Shown here one piece after another: positions 53,331 to 64,000 of a DNA stretch of 64,000 nt; the first letter of the stretch is position 1, and each line of letters begins with the position of its first letter. The position numbers and the translations under genes are program-made. Below the pieces are notes generated by a model, which saw only the letters and a list, made by a program, of their open reading frames with translations, did no database searches and had not been told where the DNA came from. The DNA is from Lumbricus rubellus (taxonomy: Eukaryota; Annelida; Clitellata; Crassiclitellata; Lumbricidae), in contig OX243815.1 of the NCBI GenBank assembly GCA_945859605.1, positions 44,176,237 to 44,240,236 on the forward strand, in the 5' to 3' direction.

Positions 53331-54540
53331 TGAAAAATAAAATAATAATGAACACTGAAAACGAGCAAAAAATCAATAATAATGTAAGGAATAATAAACA
53401 TTGACTATAATTATAAATAATTCACAATAAATAAATATTAAAAGTCAAAGATAAAACGGAAGAAAACACCCTAACGATTAGCCCACAATCATGGCGAAAA
53501 CGTTGTTCAGTCGCGTTTTTCTGCTCATTCCGCGCCTGTTTACTTCCGTTAAATTAACTTTCAAAATGCGATGTATACGGCAATTAACTGAGGAAAACGA
53601 GCGAAGCTAATTATTGTCTTTGTTATGAGGCAGTCTCGTTTAGCGGAATGTATACTGCTGCAGCTACTATCGCGAGAAGTATTTATATACGAAATGAAGA
53701 AAAATCCCATTTGGGTCGTGCTTATTCGATTACGCCGATAATAATTAGATATCTTGGAGCCGAACACGACCAAACTGTATAAGTTTACAGTCTGATGATC
53801 ACGCTATCTTCAAACTATACTGTGTTGTTCACTGATATATTATACAGCGCTCGTGAGCCAGCTGGAGCCCTACGCTTTGAGCCTTTGACAGATGTCCAGT
53901 TGTTTGGGATGAAATTCCTGCCACGGTAAAATCTCTTTGGAACATATCGGTTTGTTTGCTCCACATGATTATCGAAATCAGTTTTATCGAGTGTGCAGTA
54001 AACACAATACTCCTTGCCGGTGGAGAATCGGGTGATTGGATGGGAAGCTGGGACAGGTCCTCATACGCCGAGGCCGAAGCAAATGAAGTTGCTGGCGCTT
54101 CGTGCACTTTGACTTTGTTGACTTTTCCGCGCTATAATGTAGATCTAATTATAATATGATATTAAAAGACCGCACATCTTCTTAAATCGTAATACAGTTT
54201 TGAACAGTTCTGTCCTTGATTTATTTAAATGTTTGTCACGTGATGCCTGAGAGTGCAGTGCATGGCGTCTTACCCATTCCTCCCCCACCCCCGTCCCATG
54301 AACCGAGATTGGGATGACAAACCTCCCCCGAACTCTGGCCGACTTATTTTAACGTAAATAAACAAACTCTCCGTTTTACGTCTGAAACTTACTTAAACCC
54401 GACACTGCGGTAGGAGTTCTGTGGAGATCGTTCTCCACAATGACCGTTAAACTTTGTAGACAGCATTGTTTTGTAAATAAAAGCACCAAGTAGCCCCTAA
54501 CACATCTTTAAATGTTAGTGCCATTGTTGTCGTCGAAGGC
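53331..54540. other. No gene recognised
   Basis: AT-rich; short frames show no motif. Confidence 0.4.
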
Positions 54541-54544
54541 AATA

Positions 54545-54594
54545 ATGCTGTTGCTGATGTTGCTGTTGTTGTTGTTGTTGTTGTTTGGTGGTGG

Positions 54595-54663
<69 letters not shown>

Positions 54664-54792
54664 CAATTACGATGATAACCACGACGACGACGATGACGAA
54701 GACGATGATGATGATGAGAAGAACGAGGAGAGTAGGAGAAGGAGGCGGAGGAGGATGACGATGACGATGATGATGATGATGATGACATCAAC
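54545..54792. repeat. (TTG)n/(GAT)n/(GAG)n triplet microsatellite
   Basis: TTG triplets, then about 25 GAT units, then GAC/GAG/GAA mixtures. Poly-Asp and poly-His frames are artefacts. Confidence 0.95.
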
Positions 54793-55195
54793 AGTGATCA
54801 AGCAGAACAAGAAAGGAATATAACCTGTGGTCGTAACAAGGACGTTAAACTTCCCGTATGAAGTATATTTATCTAGCGCTGCATCACCATTCACTCAGAA
54901 GCGAGAAATGAAGTCGTATGTCAAGAGTGGAATAGAAAAAAAGTCGATTTTATGTTGTTGACCAGTGCACTGATATTGCGCGAGTATGAAAGAAGGCAGA
55001 TGATGGTTATCGGTGGCTTCTACAATGAAATGCAATGCAATGCATGGTGTTTGCAGCAGAAGGTGGTATAACTTGCAGGAAGAGTGCACAGATCTGGGGA
55101 AACCGTGGCAAAAAAAACTGTCGGAAAATAGATTCCAAGAAACCAAAATGTTAATTAGTTTTCCAGTGAGATCTGGTGAACCTACTGCACTGGCT
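54793..55195 (-). other. Retroposon-tail scrap at 54870, otherwise featureless
   Basis: TTTATCTAGCGCTGCATCA...ACTCAGAAGCG (54868-54903) resembles the shared LINE/SINE tail. Confidence 0.35.
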
Positions 55196-55196
55196 T

Positions 55197-55249
55197 CCTC
55201 TGTCTGTCTGTCTCTGTCTGTCTCTTTCTCTCTCTCTTTCTCTTTCTCT

Positions 55250-55305
<56 letters not shown>

Positions 55306-55312
55306 ATCTCTG
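55197..55312. repeat. (TC)n microsatellite
   Basis: TGTC, TTTCTC and pure TC blocks. Confidence 0.95.
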
Positions 55313-55375
55313 GATCGCTGCCAACATCTCTCTATCTTCTTCAGACCTGTTTTCAGTTGAGATTATAGATTATGG

Positions 55376-55531
55376 CTAAATCAAAGATGCCGAAAAAATA
55401 ATTGTTTTCGTTGCAGTAAACAGTTTTATTGACATTTTCTTCTACGTATTATACTCCGCGTGAGAAGAAAACGTCAATAAGACTGTTGACTGCAACGAAA
55501 ACAATTATTTTTTCCGCCATCTTGGATTTAG
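55376..55531. mobile_element. Near-palindromic foldback/MITE
   Basis: The left arm from CTAAATCAAAGATG to CTTCTACG (55446) is mirrored by the right arm from CGTGAGAAGAAAAC (55459) to GATTTAG (55531). About 72-bp arms around a 12-bp loop, with a handful of mismatches. No target duplication is certain. A transcript would form a long hairpin. Confidence 0.8.
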
Positions 55532-55711
55532 TCATTACTTGATACCTCAAATGCAAAAATAAACAGTTAATTTACCCCTAAAAAATTTCGCATTGTCATT
55601 GTTCACCATGTTTATGCTTCGAAAATGGCCGCTTTTCAGCATGAAATAAGCAAAACATTTATCGTAATTAAATTTTAATCGAATAAAGCCAATAATTTGT
55701 CGAACAAAAGG

Positions 55712-55848
55712 GTTAACGATTAATCGAATAATCGACTAATTAATCGTTTAAAAGTGTTAACGATTGATCGAATAATCGACTAATTAATCGTTTAAAAATT
55801 ATTAACGATTAATCGAATGATCGACTAATTAATCGTTAAAACCCTAAT
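55712..55848. repeat. 45-bp tandem repeat of TAATCG motifs
   Basis: Three copies starting TAACGATTAATCGAAT at 55714, 55758 and 55803. Each unit is itself rich in inverted ATTAATCG/CGATTAAT pairs. Confidence 0.9.
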
Positions 55849-56756
55849 ATTTAAGTGTTGGAATACATTTCCTTAAGCAATGGCCAACTGAGACATCACG
55901 ACAACAATAAAAAGAGAAGCAACTGCGAAATGTATTTGACCAACGGTTTCCAAATACTTAAGTCGTCATCAGCTCCTGTGAATATTAACGTCACCATGCA
56001 CTGCTGCAGTTCCCCGCGGCAGTGCAAGTCCTAAGCCGGGATAAAGGAGGAGGGCGCCGCTAATCACCTTTGCTACGGGGCAATGTCGTTAAAATGCAAT
56101 AACACACACAGTCGCCATTACTTCTTGTTGTTTTTTTCTATTAGGTTCGACGCCATTAGATCTGGATGCCACAAGTTGTTGTCGATTTCTATTAACTGTT
56201 GCCAATGTATTGTATGCAAGGCTTTCATTATTATCATTTCCCCGAAGTTGAACGACCTCTCATGATAGCAATGGTGGTTGACGTCATAGACTACAATAGC
56301 TGCACATTTCAGTTCATTTTATAGGAGTTGCTTCTATTGATTTCCTTGTTTTCGTAGTTTGATACAATGTCATGTCTGGCTCTGTCTCTGTTGGGTTGTT
56401 TGAGGTGACGATAAACATTACACGCAGTGTCCTTCCTTACGTTGCTGTGGTATTTTTACTTCGACAACGATTAACTTGGATAATGCATACATGTAGGCCT
56501 ACTTACAAGTCGAAAAACAAAATTAGAATTTAAATCGCACTCTTCGGACAACTACTACACCAACGACTGCATCATCATGATGACATCATCGAAATTTTCC
56601 CAATTTAAAAACATTTTTACGTCATTATGATGTTGTAGTCGTTGCTATAGTAGTTGTTCGATGAGTGAGATTTAACTCTTAGTTGCTCTTCTGCTCATAT
56701 AGAAGTGCTAATTCATCATTTTTCCTTTCTATCTTTCAGGCATTAATTCATAAAAT
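55849..56756. other. No gene recognised
   Basis: 56521-56690 contains a loose inverted repeat (AACTACTACACCAACGACTG ... GTCGTTGCTATAGTAGTTGT). No coding support. Confidence 0.4.
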
Positions 56757-56815
56757 AAAGAGGATATTTATATAGCGCCCATCCAAGACACCTACTCAGA
56801 GGCGCTCCAATGTAG
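56757..56815 (-). mobile_element. LINE/SINE 3' tail fragment
   Basis: ATTTATATAGCGCCCATCCAAG...CTACTCAGAGGCGCTCC with the AGCGCC/GGCGCT stem intact; the body is absent. Confidence 0.75.
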
Positions 56816-57165
56816 ACAGTTCTGTGAAGCAGCAACGCAGATATAATAATTATGCCTATAATATTATTATAGGCATATAATCATGAACATTGCTCATACA
56901 TTTGCTTTGTATGGCGCCTTTTCTTTACATCTTGAAATACGCAATCATTTCAAGAAAGTAGTTCTTTAAGAACCATACTGAATTCATCCATAGGTGATTG
57001 ATGTTCAACCAGCCGGAGAAGCCTCCATCGGCCTGCACCGGCATGCACGTAGAGCCGACGCAATAAACTTGGACGTAGTTTCCATCAGGTTATTCCCAGG
57101 ATGCAGTTCGCGGTCGACAGCGATTAGTAGGATAAATGAGGGGTGAGTTCGTAGATGTAAAAAAC
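56816..57165. other. No feature recognised
   Basis: No supported feature. Confidence 0.4.
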
Positions 57166-57169
57166 CATG

Positions 57170-57590
57170 GAAACAGAATTTTAAAAAAAACGGTAAAAAA
57201 CGTCGTTTTTTTCAACAAAAAAACAACAACAAAAACGATAAAAACGGTAACGGACATTTTTTTTGAATTTGCTATGTCTAAAACCGCATTTTAACCTTAA
57301 AAAACTTTGTTAAGAAACCTACTGCACGCAGGCTAACTCTTAAATGATGATGTTAAACGATGAAATAATGACCTTAGTTAGCTGAATCCTTAAGAGTTGG
57401 CGGAAAACATAAGGAATGTCAGTAAAAAATTAAAATTAAGGAAAATAATAACAGAAAGTAAATGAATAAATAAAGATAAAAAATAATAATAAAAACGATA
57501 AAAAAACGATAGGAAAAATAAAAAACGGGAAAAACCACGTTTTTGGGAGCGAATAAAAAACGAGAAAAACTTTTTTACAACTATGGGTGA
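57170..57590. repeat. A-rich degenerate AAAAACG repeat
   Basis: Recurrent AAAAACGGTAAAAAACG-like motifs at 57190-57250 and 57490-57580. Confidence 0.7.
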
Positions 57591-57667
57591 GTTTAAAAAA
57601 AATTGAACCAGGTTTTGAAAATTAGGGGGAAGGTGCACGATAGTAAGCTGATACGAGAGATTTTCAT

Positions 57668-58178
57668 CGTCTGTCTCTCTCTGTTTCTCTGTCTGTCTGT
57701 CTGTCTGTCTGTCTGACTGTATATCCGTCCGTCGGCCTGTGTATGTTTGTATGTCTATTGGTCCGTATGTTCCAGAACTGTCTGTCTGTCTGTGTGTCTA
57801 TCTGTCTATCCGTCTGTCTGTTTGTCTGTATCTGCCATACAAGTCTTCCGTCTGTCTATCTCAGTCCATCTGTGGACGTGTGTGTCTCCTGGTCTGTGTC
57901 TGTCTCTGTCTGCTTGTCATTGTCTTCTTGTACGTTTGTCTGCATATCCGCCTCTGTCTGTCTGTCTGTCTGACTGTCTGTCTATATTTTTATTCTATAT
58001 GTCTTTCTGTTTCTGTGTTTTTGTGTATGGTGGTCTCAATGGTCTGCCTGCGTAATCCCCGCTGCCTGATCATCTACCCTCCTATCAGTCTGTCTCTATG
58101 TCAGTCTGTCTGCCTCTATCCGTCTGCATATCGGCCCGTCTGTCTGTCTGTCTGTCTGTCTGTGTGTCTGTCTCTTTC
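57668..58178. repeat. (TGTC)n-rich simple sequence
   Basis: TGTC blocks at 57695-57715, 57955-57983 and 58138-58165, joined by degenerate units. Confidence 0.92.
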
Positions 58179-58427
58179 TGTTCGTTTCTGTGTTCGTACG
58201 CCTGCTCGTCTGTTGTGCATGGAGCATCTTGCAGCGGCGGCTGACTGAAGCCAACCTGATTCTCCTCCGCAACCATGATTGACTGACTGATGATTTGTTC
58301 GGACCAGTGTTGCAAGCGACAGCGCGAAGACCCGACCAGCAATTGCACTGAATCATGCTGCCTCAGTGAACACCATGCCAGGGTCGTTCATTATTAGAAC
58401 AGTTTCTCCGCCAACTGTTTTTTCTTT
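58179..58427. other. No feature recognised
   Basis: Spacer without supported features. Confidence 0.4.
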
Positions 58428-58915
58428 TGTTTTCGGTACTGTTTTGTTTCTGCCGGAACTGTTTTGCGTGTCCCTGAACTGTTCTGCATGTCACGGAACA
58501 GTTCTGAATGTTCTGTGTGTCCCGGAACAGTTCTGAAATGTCTCTGAACTGTTCTATATGTCTCGGAACTGTTCTGTATGTCCCGGAACTGTTCTGTATG
58601 TCTCGGAACTGTTGTGTATGTCTCGAAACTGTTCTGTTTGTTCTTGAACTGTTCTGTATGTCTCTGAACTGTTTTGTATGTCCCGGAACTGTTCTGTATG
58701 TCTCGGAACTGTTCTGTATGTCTCGGAACTGTTCTATATGTCTCTGAACAGTTCTGTTTGTTCCTGAACTGTTCTGTATGTCTCTGAACAGTTCTGTTTG
58801 TTCCTGAACTGTTTTGTATGTCCCGGAACTGTTCTGTATGTCCCGGAACTGTTCTATATGTCCCGGAACTGTTATAGGTCCCGGAACTGTTCTTTATGTT
58901 CCGGAACAGTGTGAC
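58428..58915. repeat. 20-bp minisatellite of GAAC-n-GTTC dyads
   Basis: Unit GGAACTGTTCTGTATGTCTC, period exactly 20 (58565, 58585, 58605 and on), about 24 copies. Each unit has the dyad GAACTGTTC or GAACAGTTC. The 175-codon minus-strand frame is a repeat artefact (repeat of 20 residues over 60 bp). Confidence 0.95.
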
Positions 58916-59605
58916 CGACAATACTTTCCAACAAATTTCCTGCCTCTTATGTTATTAGAGAGAAGACCGTGTTGATGGCTTGGCGTTTAAGCTAACATCG
59001 TCCGGATCGTGACTCTCTGAAAGGAGACGGGTGATCATCATTTCATCAGGACTCAATATTGAAAGAGCAGAAGTGTGTTTCGTTGAAAGCAAGTAAGGTC
59101 GTCGCTTTGAGTCCGATGGCGATGGTGGCTCGTCATGATGCTATCTCATCGCCAGAGTGAATATGACCCAAGACGACTTACTTGACATGTAGAGAAAACA
59201 TATGAATAAATATATTTTATATATACAGCTCTCTCTCTATATATAATATATATATATAGATCGATATATTATTGCTGACCCCATTAGCTACAACTTTATC
59301 ATCTCAATTGCAGAAGGCGAGTCGAGAATAATTGTAGTATTATTGTGTTCCTTCTGTATTACTTTTGCGATCGTGCAACTCAAATAAAATAATGTCGTTT
59401 ATGTTATACGTGCATCTTTATAATAATGTATAATGTGCAGAGTTCTAATAATGTAGCAAATACATGTGTAAATAATGATAAGAAAGATGGCTCAACGTCA
59501 ATAATTATAATCTATTGAATTTTCTTGGATCCTGTTGTAATTAATCGTGTCTGGGTTAGTAGTTGTGTGGTGCAAGAAACAATTCAGTGCAATATAATTT
59601 ATGAA
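58916..59605. other. No gene recognised
   Basis: (TA)n-rich around 59210-59270; otherwise unique. Confidence 0.4.
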
Positions 59606-59607
59606 AG

Positions 59608-59608
<1 letters not shown>

Positions 59609-59638
<30 letters not shown>

Positions 59639-59790
59639 CCATCGTATGCTTGTTCTGTATTATACACAATGTATAACATTGGGTGCATATGCATATTGCA
59701 GGTATGCCTGCCTGCCTGTCTGTATGTCTGTATGTCTGTCTGTTGTCTGTCCGTCCGTCTGTCTGTCTCTCTGTCTGTCTTTCTGTACGT
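59609..59790. repeat. (GT)n and (TGTC)n simple sequence
   Basis: GT run at 59609-59637; TGCC/TGTC/CGTC units at 59702-59785. Confidence 0.9.
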
Positions 59791-60520
59791 ACGTACGTGT
59801 GCATGTCAGAAGTACGGCGACCATGGCTTCATAGATCTAATTACGAGCGGCGAATGAGTAAGAAGCGAGCTCTCGCTATAGTAACAGCATACGCGTAGTG
59901 ATACATAAGACATTAACAGAAGGGTTTTATAGTCAGACGATTGTCGAAAACGTCGCAACGCAACTGGACTTTACGGTCGCTAGTTTTCGCGCTTCCTCTA
60001 CGCAGCGTTTCAAATTATTACGCCTCCACTTAAGAGTCATTCTTTCTTCATTACAAATGTGTCCATATTTTTTCGGCGGAACAACGCAAAACTCTGCGGT
60101 AGGCCATGCATTTTCCATCAGCGTCTAACCAGCTGCTGCCTGCTGCAGGTCATCGGAAAGCGGTGTCGTCTGTTTTCCGGCGCACTCTGTATTCCGCTCT
60201 TTTCAGGCATTGTTCGCAGCTGTCAAAGGCGCTTTTTAGGCGACTTTTCTGCTCTCTATTTACGGCTTCCATTAGGCTTTGAAAGTACGTGGGACGTGAA
60301 AAAGTCGGTCATTTTCGGCACACCTTCTATTTTCTCGCGCGTCTACAGCAGCACTTCTGGCTGTGGCGGTTATTCGCGTGGGATGATCTGACGAACTGCA
60401 TGGATCTTTTTTAATGACGATTCAACCTGGAATGGAAAAATTGGTTCGAATCAGACGCAGAGATTGAAATATTGGATACATCGGTGTAGGGTGATGACCT
60501 TTGTTCTTTTCTGGTCTTCT
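59791..60520. other. No gene firmly supported
   Basis: A frame at 60059-60391 (110 codons) shows no recognisable motif. Sequence composition is more balanced than the surroundings, so an unrecognised exon is possible. Confidence 0.3.
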
Positions 60521-60524
60521 GTTT

Positions 60525-61120
60525 GTCTGATTATCCATCCATCCACTTATTCATTCATTCATCCATCTATAAATCCACCCATCCATCCATCCATCCATTC
60601 ATTCATCCATCCATCTATCAATCCATCCATCCATTTATCCATAAATCCATTTATCAATCCATCCATAAATCCATCTATCAATCCACCCATGCATGCTTCC
60701 ATGCACCAATCCATCCGTCCTGTCATCCATCCGCCCATCTATCGATCCATCCGTCCATCCGTCCAACCATCCATCCGTCCATCCATCCATTTAATCCTTC
60801 AGTTCGTCCGTGCGTCCATCTACCCTTCCATCCATTTTCCCATCCATCCCTCCATCCATACATCTACCAATCATCTATCCATATAGATATTTGTCCACTT
60901 ATCTATTCTTTCATCTACCCATTCACGTATCTATTTTTCTCTCTCTATATCTATCCCTTCATCCCTCCATCCATCCTCCATCCCTCCCTCCAACCCTCCA
61001 TCCATCCATCCCTCCATCCGTACATCCATCCGCATACCCATCAATACACCCACCCATAGATCCATCCACATACCCATCCATCCACCCATCAATACACCCA
61101 CCCATCCATCTTCCCTTCCT
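60525..61120. repeat. Degenerate (ATCC)n simple sequence
   Basis: About 600 bp of ATCC/ATCT/ATTC units. Ile-His-Pro-Ser frames are artefacts. Confidence 0.95.
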
Positions 61121-61279
61121 TTCGTCATCTGACTCTTAATTACTTCGGCCATATTGGATTGGCGCTGGTCGTGACGAAACGCAATACGAGACTTGAATGA
61201 GAGGAAGATAATCTTAACAGAGTCATCACATCACATCGATGTGGCGCCTTTCTTTGTCTCATTCTGAATCCCCGAAAAC

Positions 61280-61475
61280 AACGACAGAGTCCGAAACAGC
61301 ATCTGCAGCAACAGCAACAGCATCAACACCATCAGCAACAGCAACAGCAGGATCAGCAGCAGCAGCATCAGCAACAGCAGCAGCATCAGCAGCATCAGAA
61401 TCAGCAGCAGCAGCAGCATCAGCATCATCATCAGCAACAGCAACAGCAGCAGCAGCATCAGCAGCAGTAGCATCA
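61280..61475. repeat. (CAG/CAT/CAA)n triplet microsatellite
   Basis: Imperfect CAGCAA/CAGCAT units over about 190 bp. Confidence 0.93.
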
Positions 61476-61599
61476 GCAGAAGAGTGGGAAACCAGTGCTC
61501 AAGGAATCGTCATCAGATGCTATCGCTGCCATGGTGACTGACACCTGTCAATGCCCACTGAAGGACTTTTCGTGATTCACGAGTTTAAGAGGCAGCCAT

Positions 61600-62005
61600 A
61601 TACAGACTGCCCGGCAAACAGACAAACAGACATAAAGCAAACAGACAAGTAAACACACACGCAAACAGACAAGCAAACGGACAGGCAGACCTACAGACGA
61701 CATTTCTAGATAGCCTGGTGGATATTCTATTCGTACCGACAGACAGCAAGGCTGATAAAAGAGACAGACAGACAGAGAAACAACAGAAGCTAAAGAACCA
61801 AAACATAGGCACAGTCGCACTGGGATTTAAGCAGACAGAAGCGGACAACCAGTAGAAGAGAGAGAATAAGACAGAGACAGAGACAGACACAGAGACAAAG
61901 ACAGAGAGAGTAGACACAGAGACAAAGAGAGATAGAGAGACTTCACTCGACACAGAGATAGAGAGAAAGACAGAGAGGGAGAAGGACAGACAGACAGACA
62001 CGGAG
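61600..62005. repeat. (CAGA)n-rich simple sequence
   Basis: GACA/CAGA/GAGA units, interrupted. Confidence 0.88.
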
Positions 62006-62141
62006 TGAGTTACAGTCCAATACACGAACATAGCCATGCAATAGCGGAAAGGGAGGAAGAGAAAAACTGGGAAAATAGGAGAAGCGAACAGAAATTCAAT
62101 TACCTTGAAATCAAGAGAATTGGAAAATATGATCCTGGAAC

Positions 62142-62600
62142 GGAGGAGGAGGACGAGGAGGAGGAGGAGGAAGACGAGGAGGAGGACGAGGAGGAGGACG
62201 AGGAGGAGGAGGACGAGGAGGACGAGGAGGAGGAGGACGAGGACGAGGAGGAGGAGGAGGAGGACGAGGAGGAGGACGAGGATGAGGACGAGGAGGAGGA
62301 GGAGGAGGACGAGGAGGACGAGGAGGAGGACGAGGACGAGGAGGAAGAGGAGGAGGAGGAGGAGGACGAGGACGAGGAGAAAGAGGAGGAGGACGAGGTC
62401 GAGGACGACGAGGAGGAGGAGGATGAGGAGGACGAAGACGAGGAGGATGAGGACGAGCAGGGGAGAAAGGCGAGGAGGAGGAGGAGAAGGACGAGAAGGA
62501 GGAGGAGGAGGAAGAGGAGGAGGAGGACGACGAGGACGAGGAGGAGGACGTTGACGAGGACGAGGATGAGGAGGTGGAGGAGGAGGAGAGGAGGAGGAGG
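62142..62600. repeat. (GGA/CGA)n polypurine-rich tract
   Basis: About 450 bp of GAG, GAC and GGA triplets. Poly-Glu/Asp (plus) and poly-Pro/Arg (minus) frames are artefacts. Confidence 0.96.
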
Positions 62601-62878
62601 CTAAAGCGGGAGATATGAAAGAGGAGTAGTTGGAAGAATTCCAAGAAAGAAAGCGATCTCGTCTAATATATTTTGTTCTATTTTATTCTATTCTACCTAT
62701 TCCAATCAACTGTCGATCTATTCTATCTTTCCAGTATTATTCTACTTATGCCTCTCCTCTCCATGCAGTCCTGTTCAAAATGAAATCCAGTATCCAACTG
62801 TAATATTAATCTGACTCCATTTCAATTCTAACTCTAATCTTACCATCTATTCCTACTCTACTCTAATTGTAGTGCTGT
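62601..62878. repeat. (TATTC)n-like degenerate sequence
   Basis: TTCTATTCTA-like motifs, resuming at 63084-63300; probably expanded retroposon-tail repeat. Confidence 0.55.
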
Positions 62879-63083
62879 TCATTCATTCATTCATTCATTT
62901 CAAGAATTTATATAGCGCCTCTTCATGAAATCCACTCAGAAGCGCTCCCATTCCAACCACGGTGAAACAAAAAAGTCTTAAGGAGCTTGTAGAACACTGA
63001 CGAGTCGACCCTAGGCAGCAGGCGCATCTGCAACGGTAGACTATTCCAGACAGAAGGACCTACAACTGAGAAAGCACTGTTCT
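62879..63083 (-). mobile_element. L2-like LINE 3' end
   Basis: (ATTC)n, then TTTATATAGCGCCTCTTCATG...CACTCAGAAGCGCTCCC and sequence colinear with 16041-16330 (GGCAGCAGGCGCA, TAGACTATTCCA, CAACTGAGAAAGCAC). Minus orientation. Confidence 0.82.
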
Positions 63084-63300
63084 AACTCAAATTCTATTTT
63101 AATTAATTCCTATCTTGATCTATTTATATACCAATTCTAATCCGCTTTAGCCTTTAATTCTTATCTGATTCCATTCTAATTCTATTCCAATTTTAATTTT
63201 GTTCTATTTTTGCTCTATTCTAATTCCATTTTAATATCTATTCCTATGCTTTGCCTATTCTATTCTTATTCTATTTTTTTTTCTATTTCAATTATATTCT

Positions 63301-63835
63301 AGTCAAACCGGGTGAGCATAGATTGTTGTGTCCCACTTTAAATGAATATAACTGAAATGGAAATTTTGTAGCTCCATTGGTAAAGCGCACATACAAACAG
63401 ACAACAACTCAGACATAGACAGAGATACAGTGGCGCATCGTCTGCTGGGAAGAATAGTCTGGTACCAGGCGCTGCCGTCTTTGTTTAGACAGGAGATGAT
63501 TTTTGTAGCGCATGCACTTCATTGTGCAGATGCCATGAACATCGTTGTCCGTGTTGAAAATGAAAGCTTTTAGGTATACTCTCTCATATAATATAGAATG
63601 CACTTCAAAGGCCAAGGTCTGTCCGGTTCTGTACGTCTCTGTGTCTGTGTGTCTGTCTGCCTGTGTGTATGTGTCTATCTGTACGTACAATGATTGCATG
63701 TATGCGTCCTCGTGTATGTGTCTTTGTACCTGTGCGTCTGTTCGTTTTTGTGTTTGCACACCTTTTTATGTGCACCTGCGCATCTTTATGCTGCAGAATG
63801 GCACGCTGTCCGTTTGTGTGTTGTTCCTGTGTGTC
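63301..63835. other. No gene recognised; TGTG-rich from 63630
   Basis: Frames here are Cys/Val-rich due to TGTG composition. Confidence 0.4.
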
Positions 63836-63839
63836 TGCC

Positions 63840-63883
<44 letters not shown>

Positions 63884-63945
63884 TGGGTGTGGGTGTGTGT
63901 GGGTGTGGGTGTGGGTGTGTGGGTGTATGTGTGTGTGTGTGTGTC
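63840..63945. repeat. (GT)n with GGGTGT units
   Basis: Pure GT then GTGGGTGTGG blocks near the right edge. Confidence 0.95.
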
Positions 63946-64000
63946 TATGACTTGCTTTGTCTGCGTTTATGCTGACAATTGTCCGTGTGTGTATAGTGGG

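Noticed and set aside
52680..53340. Long Met-Tyr-Val-Cys and Ile-His-Thr-Tyr open frames on both strands (also 47047-47562)
   Set aside because: They are translations of (GTAT)n microsatellites; no stops can arise from the unit.
58394..58921. 175-codon minus-strand frame of RTVPRHTEQF-like repeats
   Set aside because: Translation of the 20-bp minisatellite; the period arises because 20 is not a multiple of 3.
60059..60391. 110-codon frame with balanced composition
   Set aside because: No recognisable domain, no splice context and no supporting neighbour; left as unassigned.
62005..62644. Poly-Glu/Asp and poly-Pro/Arg open frames
   Set aside because: Produced by a GGA/GAC triplet tract; no non-repeat coding sequence is attached.

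Overview
This is a eukaryotic, repeat-dominated genomic window. It has introns, tRNA genes with internal Pol III promoters, hAT- and piggyBac-type MITEs, tRNA-derived SINEs, 5'-truncated LINEs, two LTR retrotransposons and many micro/minisatellites. No operons or bacterial genes are seen. The repeat types suggest a marine invertebrate. The Gmr1-type Ty3/gypsy element, a group first described from deuterostomes, and the very frequent palindrome TAGGCCTA make an echinoderm- or hemichordate-like deuterostome my best guess. That is inference at low confidence.

Layout. 1-3 kb: a hAT MITE, an AT-rich array, then the 3' end of a host gene. One exon encodes a transmembrane helix; a phase-compatible terminal exon encodes a 252-residue tail. 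3-5.6 kb: a LINE tail split by a MITE, then triplet repeats. 5627-12886: a complete, very young Gmr1-like Ty3/gypsy element with no difference seen between its 1006-bp LTRs, a 5-bp target duplication, and one 1587-codon gag-pol ORF with integrase placed before reverse transcriptase. 13-20 kb: MITEs, a SINE, LINE tails and minisatellites. 20818-27364 (minus strand): a second young LTR element, non-autonomous, whose 956-codon ORF starts inside its 5' LTR and fuses gag, protease and integrase remnants. 27.4-28.5 kb: two tRNA-Asn(GUU) genes. 28.5-47 kb: MITEs, SINE and LINE fragments, a decayed transposon-like coding fragment and long simple repeats including a GATA/GACA block. 47-50 kb: a cluster of three minus-strand SINEs. 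50.1-52 kb: a 23-bp minisatellite followed by a CpG-rich stretch with clustered ETS-like sites that looks like a promoter. 52-64 kb: LINE tails, a 640-bp (GTAT)n array, an inverted-repeat element, a 20-bp minisatellite and polypurine tracts.

How the parts relate. The minus-strand SINEs carry a tRNA-like head, a CORE-like middle and a 3' tail that matches the 3' tail of the L2-like LINE fragments, so the LINE machinery probably mobilises the SINEs. Several microsatellites sit exactly at LINE or SINE 3' ends. The two LTR elements contrast: the Gmr1-like one has every domain needed for transposition, while the minus-strand one lacks reverse transcriptase, RNase H and the integrase core and must depend on a relative elsewhere. 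The only host functions recognisable are the split membrane-protein gene at the left edge and the two tRNA genes.
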